Assembly: GCA_022824365.1 (NCBI GenBank)
Contig: JAJEAA010000028.1
Coordinates: forward strand, 186,001 to 250,000
Reading direction: 5' to 3'
Source of the DNA: Anaerolineae bacterium
Lineage (GTDB): Bacteria > Chloroflexota > Anaerolineae > Aggregatilineales > Phototrophicaceae
DNA: 64,000 bases
The notes beneath the pieces were generated by a model. The model was not told the origin of the DNA, searched no databases, and saw only the letters and a list, made by a program, of their open reading frames with translations. The position numbers were made by a program, and so were the translations under genes. Of the stretch, positions 8,763 to 17,357 are shown piece by piece; within the stretch, counting starts at the first letter, position 1; each line of letters opens with the position of its first letter.

Positions 8763-9370
8763 TAGAATTGCAGGTTGTCAACGAATGTGTTCAGAGTCTG
8801 CAACTCGCGCTGAAAAACGGTTGCGTCAGCGCGAAAAGAGATGACGAGCGCTTGCCCGCGGCGTACGGTTAAAATGTCCAAACCGTTGACAATTGACGAC
8901 AGGCCTTCCAGGAAAGGGCTGGTATCGCGGGACACGTAGGAATACGACATCGTGACCGCTTGGGTTTCATCGGGCAAGGTATAGCTGTCGTAGCCCAGAA
9001 CAGTATAGTCAATCAGGACCTGCGCGCGCTGTAGGCTGAGGCGGTCGAGCAAGTTCCGTTCGGAACTGTCTGTGCCGGCCGGCAAAGAGCTCACCTCGAT
9101 CACGGTGTTGAAGCCGCGGTGGGACATATCGCGCACGCGAAAGATATTGCTGTCCGATTCGTCCAGCAGCCAGCGCGCCGGATAACTTGCTGAGATACCC
9201 GCTTCAATATTGCTGTATGCGCTGGTTTGGTTCAGGCTGCTATCGCGCTGGTTCACACCTAACGCAAAACCGATAACGATCAGGAAGTAACTTAATGCAA
9301 TCGACCAGCGTTGGCGAGGCGTGATCTGTATGGCGGGAGAGCGTCCGGTTTCAAATTCCATCGAGGTCAT
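8762..9370 (-). CDS. Membrane-anchored extracytoplasmic protein, function unknown
   Basis: 202 residues. One transmembrane segment at about residues 23-42 (WSIALSYFLIVIGFALGV) anchors an outside domain. That domain begins with a SASYPARWLLDE segment resembling the YP.GW opening of PsbP-like and lipoprotein domains, followed by alternating beta and helix, with no cysteine or catalytic motif. Its ATG overlaps the upstream stop by four bases and its own stop overlaps the next start, so it is translationally coupled on both sides to a PrsW-like membrane protein and a trypsin-fold pseudoprotease. A role with them at the cell surface is inferred; no family assignment is certain. Confidence 0.75.
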   Translation of the reverse strand: MTSMEFETGRSPAIQITPRQRWSIALSYFLIVIGFALGVNQRDSSLNQTSAYSNIEAGISASYPARWLLDESDSNIFRVRDMSHRGFNTVIEVSSLPAGTDSSERNLLDRLSLQRAQVLIDYTVLGYDSYTLPDETQAVTMSYSYVSRDTSPFLEGLSSIVNGLDILTVRRGQALVISFRADATVFQRELQTLNTFVDNLQF

Positions 9371-10251
9371 CCGGGACCGCCATAGGCTTCGCGTTCGCGC
9401 CGCTCGGAGGTGGAATACAGGAAGTAAGCAATCGCGAGCGACACAGACCAGGACGCCACCAGCATGGCCAGACCAAATAGCGGTCGATCGCTATTACCCG
9501 CTTGGCTAAGAGGTCCGCTCATCAGGCCGGGATAGAGCGAGGTGATTAGACCAGCAACGACGGCGGCGACCAGCAAATTTGTTGGTAAGACCAAGGGAAA
9601 GGCATCGCCAAAGTAAGACTCGACAATGCCCAAGGCAATATACAGACTGGATGAAAACTGAATTGTAAGGTTTGCCAGGACGTAGATCGCCGCGACATCC
9701 CAAGTTGGCTCAAGGCGCCAAATATGCACGAGATTTAGGTAGAAGCTGTAGCCGACCGCGCTGGCAAAGGCGTATGCGACGGCATCGCTGCGTACGCGCA
9801 AACCCTGCGGATAAATCAGATAACGCAGGACGACAAACTTCAGGCCGATGTCAACAATGCCGACGGTGAAGGTATAGCCGATGATCCGCGCAAATACCGA
9901 TTGCAGCGGCAGCCAGCGTTCGACAGCGAAGAACGACTCCACGAGCGGCAAGCCGATCGCCGACGCGGTCAAACCGGAGACAACCGCCACACCGATCAAG
10001 CGGCGGCGCGGGCGAGAATAGCGATACTCGGGCAATACCGACAAGCTGAACCATAAGAGCAGGGGAACGAGCAATACCAGGATGGATATGAGGCGGCTCA
10101 AAGCGGCATCGAGACGCAGTGGCAAAAATTCGGTCGCCAGCACGAATACCCCGGCTAGCAAAGATACAATCGCCAATTGCAGGCTCATGCGCCGCCAGAC
10201 CGGCTGAAAGGCGTAAGTCTCCGCTTGGACTCGACTCGTTTGTGCTATCAA
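9367..10251 (-). CDS. Polytopic membrane protein resembling PrsW proteases, active-site residues not conserved
   Basis: 294 residues with seven or eight predicted membrane helices. The central part (VDIGLKFVVLRYLIYP, then SDAVAYAFASAVGYSFYLNL) resembles the PrsW/CPBP-like layout EExxK...D(G)xxYGxxxGxGFxxxEN. The diagnostic glutamates are replaced: EE reads DI, and the EN glutamate reads Leu. PrsW normally makes the first cut in anti-sigma factors. As read here the protein would be a non-catalytic relative, perhaps a membrane receptor or chaperone. It heads the minus-strand run of envelope genes and overlaps the next gene by four bases. The family resemblance is moderate and rests on pattern only. 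Confidence 0.6.
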   Translation of the reverse strand: MIAQTSRVQAETYAFQPVWRRMSLQLAIVSLLAGVFVLATEFLPLRLDAALSRLISILVLLVPLLLWFSLSVLPEYRYSRPRRRLIGVAVVSGLTASAIGLPLVESFFAVERWLPLQSVFARIIGYTFTVGIVDIGLKFVVLRYLIYPQGLRVRSDAVAYAFASAVGYSFYLNLVHIWRLEPTWDVAAIYVLANLTIQFSSSLYIALGIVESYFGDAFPLVLPTNLLVAAVVAGLITSLYPGLMSGPLSQAGNSDRPLFGLAMLVASWSVSLAIAYFLYSTSERREREAYGGPG

Positions 10252-10440
10252 GGATTCTGCCTGTCTATCAGAACTGCGGCCAGCCGACTATAATCTAAAG
10301 CTACGAAATTGGCGGCAAAATGTAAAGAGTGTCTGATTGCGCTCTTGGGCGCAGGGTTACTAAAAGGTTATGGATGCAGGTCTTGCGGGGCGTTCCTGCG
10401 CCGAAGTGACTTGCCACAGTTTTGATCAGAATGGCAGATA

Positions 10441-12045
10441 ATGTCAGATCTTAGCAGATTTGCGGTTCTCCTGCTGATTACGTGTGGATTGGCGGCCTGC
10501 GGCACGGGATCGGCAGAATTGCCTTGCGAAAGCGACCGGCGCTGCCTTCGTTACGGTATCGCGGCTGACATCCCCATACTTGACCCGCATATTACCGACT
10601 CGCAGGCAGCGGGCATCGTGTTCAGGCAGATATTTGATACGCTGGTCTATCGCGATCCGGCCACGCATGAATTCGTCCCGGGCTTGGCAACAGATTGGCA
10701 GATGACGCCAGACGGATTGCAGTACACATTTGAGCTGCGGCAGGGTCTTATTTTCCATGATGGCAGTGCATTTGACGCGGCGGCTGTCGCCGCGAATATC
10801 GAGCGGATCTACAGCGCTGATTTATCAGCGACCTATGCGCGCAGTCTGCTTGGTCCACTGACACAATATGAGATTCTGGGCGCGTATTCCTTGCAATTGA
10901 CATTGGCGTCGCCGTTCCCTCCACTCCTCGATAGCCTGGCGCAACCATTTCTCGGCATTGCCAGTCCGACCGCTCTGGAATCGTACAATAATTTGCGGCA
11001 TCAGTTTCATCTGGCCGGCACGGGACCATTCCGCCTGACGGAGTATTTGCCGGGCGAGCGAGCAGTTTTGCGCCGCTTTGAGGGCTATCGCGTCAATCCC
11101 GCGATTTATACGGAGCGCGCGGGAGAAGAATTTGACCGCGTCGAATTCTTGTTCACGCGGGGTGACGATCTCGATGCGTTGGCAGCGCTGGACGAGCAGC
11201 TGGACGTGATCGATAACGTTTCGCCGGCTGCAGCGCAGAACCTGGCCGGCAACAGCCGCGTGCAGTTATTGCCAAATGAGATTCCTGGAACAACGGCGCA
11301 GTTTTTGTTCAACACGCGCCGCGAGCATGTCGATCGACGTGAAGTGCGCCTTGCGCTCCTGTTGGCGACAAACCGCGTCGCCATTATTGACCAGGTGTAT
11401 TTCAACTTCTCGCCGCTAGCATGGGCGCCCCTTTCGGAAAGCACTGGCTTCTCTCATACGGGCTATGTCAACCGATATGCTTTCGATTTGGACGCGGCGC
11501 AGGAGTTGCTGACGGCGGCCGGTTATGCCGACAGCGATGGCGATGGCATATTGGAGCGGGAGGGTGCGCCGCTTTCGCTCAGTGTTGTTGTGCCGCCTTG
11601 GGGAGGCTTGCCCGCGGTGGCGTCGATGCTACAACGACAATGGCGCGCTATTGGGGTCGGCTTGAGAATCGAGCCGGCGCCGGGCGCCTCGAGGTTGACG
11701 AGCTTGATTCAAGAGGGCCAGCATGATCTTCTGCCGGTCGAGCGTTATGGCATTGATCCACAGTTGCTTAATGCCGTCTTCCTCGACAGCGGGGAATATG
11801 CAGGGTCACGCGCCCCCGACACAGAATTAAACGACTTGCTATTAGACACAGCGCAACTGGTAGATCCGGAATTGCGCCGCAGCCGAGTGTATGACGCGCA
11901 GGCCAGGATAATGGATACGGTCCTGATATTGCCGGTGCGCGAAGCGGTGCGCTTGATCGCGGCGCGCGCGGATCTTAATAACCTGCGCTTCGACGCCTAC
12001 GGTACTTACCCGCTGCTGCACAACGCGCGCCTTGCCGACACGTAG
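10441..12045 (+). CDS. ABC transporter substrate-binding lipoprotein, family 5 (oligopeptide/nickel type)
   Basis: 534 residues. The signal peptide ends in the lipobox LAAC with the cysteine at residue 20, so this is an anchored lipoprotein. The body follows SBP_bac_5: LDPHITDSQAAGIVFRQIFDTLVY, LATDWQMTPDGLQYTFELRQGLIFHDG, ADSDGDGILE, and a late domain ending in a long helix. Such proteins deliver peptides, opines or metal chelates to an importer. No permease or ATPase genes follow; the next gene is convergent and only one base away. The substrate cannot be told from sequence. No strong ribosome-binding site is seen before the ATG. Confidence 0.9.
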   Translation: MSDLSRFAVLLLITCGLAACGTGSAELPCESDRRCLRYGIAADIPILDPHITDSQAAGIVFRQIFDTLVYRDPATHEFVPGLATDWQMTPDGLQYTFELRQGLIFHDGSAFDAAAVAANIERIYSADLSATYARSLLGPLTQYEILGAYSLQLTLASPFPPLLDSLAQPFLGIASPTALESYNNLRHQFHLAGTGPFRLTEYLPGERAVLRRFEGYRVNPAIYTERAGEEFDRVEFLFTRGDDLDALAALDEQLDVIDNVSPAAAQNLAGNSRVQLLPNEIPGTTAQFLFNTRREHVDRREVRLALLLATNRVAIIDQVYFNFSPLAWAPLSESTGFSHTGYVNRYAFDLDAAQELLTAAGYADSDGDGILEREGAPLSLSVVVPPWGGLPAVASMLQRQWRAIGVGLRIEPAPGASRLTSLIQEGQHDLLPVERYGIDPQLLNAVFLDSGEYAGSRAPDTELNDLLLDTAQLVDPELRRSRVYDAQARIMDTVLILPVREAVRLIAARADLNNLRFDAYGTYPLLHNARLADT

Positions 12046-12046
12046 G

Positions 12047-12838
12047 TCATTCGCTTGAGCTGATTCGCGTTCCGACTTTGACGCCCTCTACCAGCAGTTC
12101 GCGAAGGATTCGGCTGTTGTTGCCATTGGCGATGACAAGTTTCAAGTCCGTATGTTGCTGCGCCAAGTCTAGCATTTCACGGACTTTCTGCTGCATGCCA
12201 CCGGTAACATCAACGCCATCGGATGAGCCGAGGACGGACTCGTAGCAACTGATGTTGTCCGCAGTTATATGCGGGATCACATGACCGTGTTGATCCAGGA
12301 CGCCGTCGACATTGCCCAGAAGAATGATGCTCTTTGCTTGCAGCGGTTCAACCAAGTGAGCAAAAAGCGCTTCCGTCGAAATGATCGTCCCGCCCAGACT
12401 TTCATCGAGCGCGACATCGCCATGCACCAGCGGAAGATAACGCTTTTCCAAAGCCAGCGCGAGCGGGCGGGTATCGAGGTGAACCAGGTTCTGATCACGC
12501 GCGATTTGAATAGCTGATGGCTGAAAGCGCAGCGCCGGCAAATCGGCCGCCAGCAATTCATTTAGTATCAACTGTCCAAGTTCGCTCGCCACCGCGCCAA
12601 CGCGCGCGAACCCTAGGTGATCTTCGGCGGTGCGCACGCCGTGTATCGTATTGTATTTTCGCGCTTCAATATGCCCAAAGGAACCGCTGCCATGTCCCAG
12701 GACGATGGGGCGGTTCGGTTGCAGCGCGCGCAATTCCAGCAATTGCCGAGCGATATCCTGCACGGCCGCTCGCCGAAAGGATTTGGCCTGCCGCTTGTCG
12801 GTTACCAGGGAGCCGCCGAGTTTAATGAACGTAGTCAT
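12047..12838 (-). CDS. Isopentenyl phosphate kinase
   Basis: 263 residues of the amino-acid-kinase fold. Phosphorylates isopentenyl phosphate to isopentenyl diphosphate using ATP. Seen: N-terminal IKLGGSLVTDK, the IPK hallmark GHGSGSFGH whose final histidine is the catalytic/phosphate-contacting residue, and DVTGGMQQKV near the nucleotide site. It lies at the end of a three-gene minus-strand operon, overlapping mevalonate kinase by four bases (ATGA). With the mevalonate-phosphate decarboxylase at 14775 it completes the last two steps of the alternative mevalonate route known from Roseiflexus and many archaea. Confidence is high because of the His motif and context. Confidence 0.93.
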   Translation of the reverse strand: MTTFIKLGGSLVTDKRQAKSFRRAAVQDIARQLLELRALQPNRPIVLGHGSGSFGHIEARKYNTIHGVRTAEDHLGFARVGAVASELGQLILNELLAADLPALRFQPSAIQIARDQNLVHLDTRPLALALEKRYLPLVHGDVALDESLGGTIISTEALFAHLVEPLQAKSIILLGNVDGVLDQHGHVIPHITADNISCYESVLGSSDGVDVTGGMQQKVREMLDLAQQHTDLKLVIANGNNSRILRELLVEGVKVGTRISSSE

Positions 12839-13794
12839 AGGCTTGCCGATTTCTCGATCACGGATGAAGTGATGACCTGTTTTGCGCCAGCCGTCAGCAG
12901 CGCTGCCTGGACCGTCGGCATCGTATTTTCATCGACTAAAGCGATGATGTTGCCGCCACGTCCGCCGCCCGATAGTTTCGCGCCGCAAGCGCCAGCGACG
13001 AGCGCCGCCTCGACCAATCTGTCCAAGGCATCCGAGGATACGCCAAGCTGCCGCAGGAGTTCGTGGTTGCGCGTCATCAGCTCTCCAAGTTGCCAGCTCT
13101 CCCCGGTTTCCACGAGCGAGCGCGCTTGCTTTGCCAGGGCGCCAATATTTTCCAGCAGAGCGCGAGTTTGCCGCCTTTGGCTCCGGAAGCGCTCGCGGAC
13201 ATGGGAGACCGTTTCCCTCGTGAGCGCGGCGATACCGGTATCGGCAACGACGAGATGGAGTGGGGCGGTGATGCGTATGAAATCAAGCGTCTTGCCCTTG
13301 ATGTAATAGACCGGCTTTTCGTGTACGACAACGGTATTATCAATGCCGCTGGGTGTGCCGTGATGGAGCTTCTCCACCTCGTACACGATGTCGTTCAAAG
13401 CGCCATCGGGCAAGTCTCGCTTGAGAATGGCGGCAAGGGCTCTCCCCAAGGCGGCCGATACGGCCGCGCCGCTGCCCAAGCCGCTGGCAATTGGAATGTC
13501 GGAACGGATGGTGATTTTGCCGCGCAATTGGCTTGCGCCAAAATGCCGCGCGGTCAACTGGACCAGCGCCGCCAAAGGATCCTGTGGGGCTTCGCCATTG
13601 CCCGACCAGCGGAACAAGGGCTGCGAATCCTGTTCTGCGTGCACAGACAGCGCATGATCGCAGATATCATAATCGGCATAGGCGCGGACTTGTGAGAGAG
13701 GAAGCGCGATCGCTGGCATACCGTAAACGACGGCGTGTTCGCCGACGAGGATGACCTTTGCGGGAGCGCTTGTCTGGCCGGTCATTGCTGTCAC
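12835..13794 (-). CDS. mvk: Mevalonate kinase
   Basis: 319 residues of the GHMP kinase family. Makes mevalonate 5-phosphate. Seen: the N-terminal motif APAKVILVGEHAVVYGMPAIA, ATP loop PIASGLGSGAAVSAALGRA, the GTPSGIDNTVV segment holding the catalytic aspartate, and the C-terminal motif KLSGGGRGGNIIAL. The EHAVVYG signature separates mevalonate kinase from homoserine and phosphomevalonate kinases. Its start overlaps the stop of the UbiA-family gene and its stop overlaps the IPK start, each by four bases, so the three genes are very likely one transcript with coupled translation. Confidence 0.95.
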   Translation of the reverse strand: MTAMTGQTSAPAKVILVGEHAVVYGMPAIALPLSQVRAYADYDICDHALSVHAEQDSQPLFRWSGNGEAPQDPLAALVQLTARHFGASQLRGKITIRSDIPIASGLGSGAAVSAALGRALAAILKRDLPDGALNDIVYEVEKLHHGTPSGIDNTVVVHEKPVYYIKGKTLDFIRITAPLHLVVADTGIAALTRETVSHVRERFRSQRRQTRALLENIGALAKQARSLVETGESWQLGELMTRNHELLRQLGVSSDALDRLVEAALVAGACGAKLSGGGRGGNIIALVDENTMPTVQAALLTAGAKQVITSSVIEKSASL

Positions 13795-14684
13795 AAGAGA
13801 TACAGAATGACGAAGTAGGCGAGGGCGGCCGCGATGATCGTCACCTGCAAGGGGCGGTCGGTGAGCAGCACCTCATCCGGCGCGCTGCCTTCTTCTTCGA
13901 CGTGAATCAAATAAAGATAGCGAAAGAGCCCATAGACCACGATAGGCACCGTAATCAGCCCGAGATTCTGGCCCTGTTTGATCAGGGTAGGCGCTTCTAC
14001 GGTGTAGATAATGTAAGTGATCAAGACGCAAGTGGTGACGATTCGCAGCATATCGTCAAGAAGCGCGAGGTTGTAACGGCGAAATATCTCCCTTGCGGCA
14101 GCCGCTTGATCCCCAAGCAGGGCAAGTTCCTGACGGCGCTTGCCGATAACGAGAAACAGAGCCAAAAGCCCGCCAGAAGTGGTTAGCCAGGGTGACAGGG
14201 CGACATCAATCACGAGGCCGCCAGCCAGGATTCGCAGCACGAAACCAGCGGTTACGCCCAGAATGTCCAGGAGAACGACATTCCGAAGATAGAGTGAATA
14301 CCCGATTTGCAGGAGTAGGTAGGCGAGCAAGAGAACAGCCAAGCGCTGCTCGAAGCTGAAGGCAGCCGCAAGAACCACTATTGCCAGCAGCACAGCGACA
14401 AGGCGCGCGACCGAAATGGAGACATGGCCCGCCGCAATTGGACGCTGGCTTTTGGTCGGATGCTGCCGATCAGATTCGACATCGACGATATCGTTAATGA
14501 TGTAAACGCAGCCGGAAGTCAGTATCATAAGCGCGCAGCAGACTAATACGCGGATGAACGACGCCTGGTCGAAGAGTTGCGCGTTGAAGACAATAGCAGG
14601 AAAGACGAAGAGCACATTCTTCGTCCATTGTCTTGGGCGCATCGTCAGGATCAAGCCGTGGAAAGTGTTCAATTTGGTCACCAC
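13791..14684 (-). CDS. UbiA-family prenyltransferase, decaprenyl-phosphate phosphoribosyltransferase-like
   Basis: 297 residues, eight or nine membrane helices. Members transfer between a prenyl (di)phosphate and an acceptor in the membrane. The first Asp-rich motif is NDIVDVESDRQHPTK, and the entry MRPRQWTKNVLVF-like segment plus RPIAAG and VIGKRRQEL match mycobacterial DPPR synthase (Rv3806c type), which makes decaprenylphosphoryl-5-phosphoribose, more closely than quinone-pathway UbiA. First gene of the operon with mevalonate kinase and IPK, so it may use their polyprenyl product. The start is one of two adjacent GTG codons (14684 or 14681) without a clear ribosome-binding site. The product in this organism is inference. 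Confidence 0.85.
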   Translation of the reverse strand: MVTKLNTFHGLILTMRPRQWTKNVLFVFPAIVFNAQLFDQASFIRVLVCCALMILTSGCVYIINDIVDVESDRQHPTKSQRPIAAGHVSISVARLVAVLLAIVVLAAAFSFEQRLAVLLLAYLLLQIGYSLYLRNVVLLDILGVTAGFVLRILAGGLVIDVALSPWLTTSGGLLALFLVIGKRRQELALLGDQAAAAREIFRRYNLALLDDMLRIVTTCVLITYIIYTVEAPTLIKQGQNLGLITVPIVVYGLFRYLYLIHVEEEGSAPDEVLLTDRPLQVTIIAAALAYFVILYLL

Positions 14685-14774
14685 ACTGTTCGCGGTAGAC
14701 TTGGACAGCGGACAGGCGATAATGTCTCAAGCGATTAGCAACGGTCCGCGGCAGGCAGAAGAAAGTATCCAGTA

Positions 14775-15773
14775 ATGTCAAACCCTGACAATATAGCAAG
14801 CGCGCGCGCGCATTCCAATATCGCGTTCATCAAGTATTGGGGTAACCGGGACCACAAGCTCCGACTGCCGGCCAATTCATCACTCAGCATGAATCTGGCT
14901 GATTTGCATACCAGGACCACGGTGGAATGGTCGCATACCTTGCGGGCCGATTCGCTGACGATCAATGGGGCGCCAGCCGGCGACATCCCGCTCGCGCGTG
15001 TTCGCGGGCATCTGGAAGCGTTGCGCCGTCGCTTGAATACGGACTTGCACGCCCACGTCGAGTCGCGGAACAATTTTCCGGTTGGCACTGGTATCGCGTC
15101 GTCCGCCTCCGCCTTTGCCGCCTTGACCCTAGCCGCAGTCGCCGCGTATGGCGCTAAATTTGAGGAGCGCGAGCTATCGGCTTTGGCGCGGTTGGGCTCC
15201 GGTTCCGCGGCGCGCTCAATACCGGCAGGCTTCGTTGAATGGCGGGCTGGGGACAACCATGAGTCGTCCTATGCCGAAACATTCGCTCATAGTAATCACT
15301 GGGATCTGATTGATGTCATCGCGATCGTGAGCCGGCGCCACAAGCGCGTCGGTTCCAGCGCCGGACATCGGACTGCTGATACTAGCGCTCTGCAGAGGGC
15401 GCGCGTCGAGAGCGCGGCAGGGAGATTGCGTGATGTCAAGACCGCGATAGAGGCGCGTGATTTTGAGCGATTCGCGCGCATCGTCGAAGAAGACAGCAAC
15501 CTGATGCATGCGGTGATGATGACAAGTAAACCGCCGCTGTTTTACTGGCAGCCGCTATCGTTGGCTATTATGGATTCCGTGCGGCGCATGCGCGAGCAGG
15601 AGACGCTGCAAGTTTGCTATACGCTCGACGCGGGACCCAATGTCCATTGTATTTGCCTTGCGGCCGACGCGCCGGCGGTTGCTGCGCGCTTGCGGGCGAT
15701 CTCGCCCGAGATAGATATCATGCAGTCTGGCGTCGGTGGCGGGGCGAGGGTCATTCCCCTGATGGGCGCGTAG
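14775..15773 (+). CDS. Mevalonate-phosphate decarboxylase (phosphomevalonate or diphosphomevalonate decarboxylase)
   Basis: 332 residues of the GHMP family. Seen: ARAHSNIAFIKYWGNRD, LPANSSLSMNL, VGTGIASSASAFAALTLA and GSGSAARSIPAGFVEW, all decarboxylase signatures. In classical diphosphomevalonate decarboxylase the first loop reads KYWGKRD; here the second lysine is Asn. From memory, haloarchaeal phosphomevalonate decarboxylases also lack lysine there, which together with IPK next door favours mevalonate 5-phosphate as substrate and isopentenyl phosphate as product. It is divergent from the kinase operon, 90 bases away. Its ATG overlaps the stop of a 17-codon upstream frame (TAATG). Substrate choice is inference. 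Confidence 0.9.
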   Translation: MSNPDNIASARAHSNIAFIKYWGNRDHKLRLPANSSLSMNLADLHTRTTVEWSHTLRADSLTINGAPAGDIPLARVRGHLEALRRRLNTDLHAHVESRNNFPVGTGIASSASAFAALTLAAVAAYGAKFEERELSALARLGSGSAARSIPAGFVEWRAGDNHESSYAETFAHSNHWDLIDVIAIVSRRHKRVGSSAGHRTADTSALQRARVESAAGRLRDVKTAIEARDFERFARIVEEDSNLMHAVMMTSKPPLFYWQPLSLAIMDSVRRMREQETLQVCYTLDAGPNVHCICLAADAPAVAARLRAISPEIDIMQSGVGGGARVIPLMGA

Positions 15774-15785
15774 AGCAAGCATCGC

Positions 15786-15815
15786 TTGCGCCTGAGCGGA
15801 AAACAGGCATATAAT
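15786..15815 (+). promoter_or_regulatory. Sigma-70-type promoter for the RseP-HEAT genes
   Basis: TTGCGC at 15786-15791, an 18-base spacer and TATAAT at 15810-15815, about 37 bases before the protease ATG and just after the decarboxylase stop. Confidence 0.6.
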
Positions 15816-15851
15816 GTTGACGAAGCATAAGCCAAAGAGAGGGCATCGCCG

Positions 15852-17357
15852 ATGTTGATACCCACCGTAGCTGCAAACGATCTCTTGCTCGCGGTCGCTG
15901 CTTTTGTGATCGTGTTGTTTCCTGCGATAATCATTCACGAGCTGGGACATTTCTTTGCTGCCAAACTTGTCGGCATCAATGTGCTCGAGTTCGGTATCGG
16001 TTTCCCGCCGCGCGTCGGCCGGCTCTTCCGCTGGCGTGAGACGGAGTTCACCTTGAATCTCTTGCCCCTGGGCGGCTTTGTTCGCCCCTTGGGCGAGGAC
16101 ATGATCGGTCCGGCGTCGGAAGACAAGGTCAAACGCGATCGCGTTGTCGTGGAGCAGCAGCAATCCGGCCCGGTTCGCATCGTTGGCGAGCGCGAGATGT
16201 TACGGCTGCGCGGTGTTGACGACGGCGATATGATGGCGGTAAACGATGCGCCCGCCTTAGGGCGGATATTCTTCATGGCCGCCGGTGCTCTGGCGAATTT
16301 CGCCACAGCCATTTTCTTATTTTTTATCGCTGCCCTCATTGGCTTGTTAATGCCGGTCGGCGGTCTGAGCCAGATTATGGCGATACCGGATGGCTCGCTG
16401 TTTACTGGCACGGGGGCACAGGTCGGCGACGCTGTCGAGCGAATCAACGGCGAGCGTTTTGTCGATTTCACCGCCTTTCATGAGATTCTGGCGACATACG
16501 GCGGAAGCGCTATTGAATTTGCCCTTATTCGTCCGGAAAGTGGTGAAGAATTCAGCGTGACAGTCGCGCCAGATTTTGGCGGGCGCTTGGGTTCGGTGCA
16601 GGTCTTGGCAGTAATCGAGGGGTCACCAGCGGCCGCTGCCGGGATCGCTGCCGGCGATATTGTGACACAAATCAATTATGCGCCGATCCCTTCAGAGGGC
16701 GACCCGACGGAGACCCTGCGCGAGGCTACTCGAAGCGCGGAAGGCAAGCCGCTCCCTTTGACAATTCTGCGTGAATATGAGGATGGCAGGGCGGAAACTT
16801 TCGTCGTAGTGGCGATGCCAAGAGTTAATCCGCCGGAAGGGGAAGGCAGGTTAGGCATCGCGATACGGTCGCAGTTCAGCTTGATGGAAGGCACACGCTT
16901 TGCCAACGCCGGCTTCAAGAGCGAGTACGTGCCGCAAAGCATTTCGGATGCCATCGCCTACAGCTTGAATACGACTGGTGAAACCTTCAAGACGATCGCT
17001 TCGATACCGGGCCGCCTCCTAGACGGCTCTTTGAGTGGAAAAGACGCCCGCCCGATCAGCATCATTGGTATCAGCAAGATCGGCGGCGAGCTACTGCATC
17101 GCAGCCTGCAAGACGGGCCTAGTCTCATGCTGCATTTTGTCGCGCTCATAAGCATCTTCCTGGGCCTAAGCAACCTGCTGCCGATCCCGGCGCTTGATGG
17201 CGGGCGGATCGTCTTCGTGCTTATTGAGATGCTGCGTGGCAAGAAAGTTGACCCGCAGACGGAAGCGCGAATTCATCAGATCGGCATCATGATTCTGCTG
17301 GCTTTGGGAGTTGTGGTTATGATCTACGACCTAATAAATCCGCCGAGCATCTCATGA
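15852..17357 (+). CDS. rseP: Site-2 intramembrane zinc metalloprotease (RseP family)
   Basis: 501 residues, longer than usual (350-450). Cleaves membrane-bound anti-sigma factors or remnant signal peptides within the membrane. Zinc motif HELGHFFAAK (about residues 33-42) in the first membrane helix; the second conserved site NLLPIPALDGGR lies near residue 440. Between them are two PDZ-like segments (around 195-330, with GSVQVLAVIEGSPAAAAGIAAGDIV). An unusual hydrophilic insertion of about 40 residues follows GGFVRPLGEDM before the second helix and adds to the length. Both catalytic motifs are intact. Four-base overlap (ATGA) with the HEAT-repeat gene downstream implies joint translation. Confidence 0.93.
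   Translation: MLIPTVAANDLLLAVAAFVIVLFPAIIIHELGHFFAAKLVGINVLEFGIGFPPRVGRLFRWRETEFTLNLLPLGGFVRPLGEDMIGPASEDKVKRDRVVVEQQQSGPVRIVGEREMLRLRGVDDGDMMAVNDAPALGRIFFMAAGALANFATAIFLFFIAALIGLLMPVGGLSQIMAIPDGSLFTGTGAQVGDAVERINGERFVDFTAFHEILATYGGSAIEFALIRPESGEEFSVTVAPDFGGRLGSVQVLAVIEGSPAAAAGIAAGDIVTQINYAPIPSEGDPTETLREATRSAEGKPLPLTILREYEDGRAETFVVVAMPRVNPPEGEGRLGIAIRSQFSLMEGTRFANAGFKSEYVPQSISDAIAYSLNTTGETFKTIASIPGRLLDGSLSGKDARPISIIGISKIGGELLHRSLQDGPSLMLHFVALISIFLGLSNLLPIPALDGGRIVFVLIEMLRGKKVDPQTEARIHQIGIMILLALGVVVMIYDLINPPSIS

Noticed and set aside
10289..10294. TATAAT between the two divergent genes at 10.3 kb
   Set aside because: No acceptable -35 box at proper spacing.
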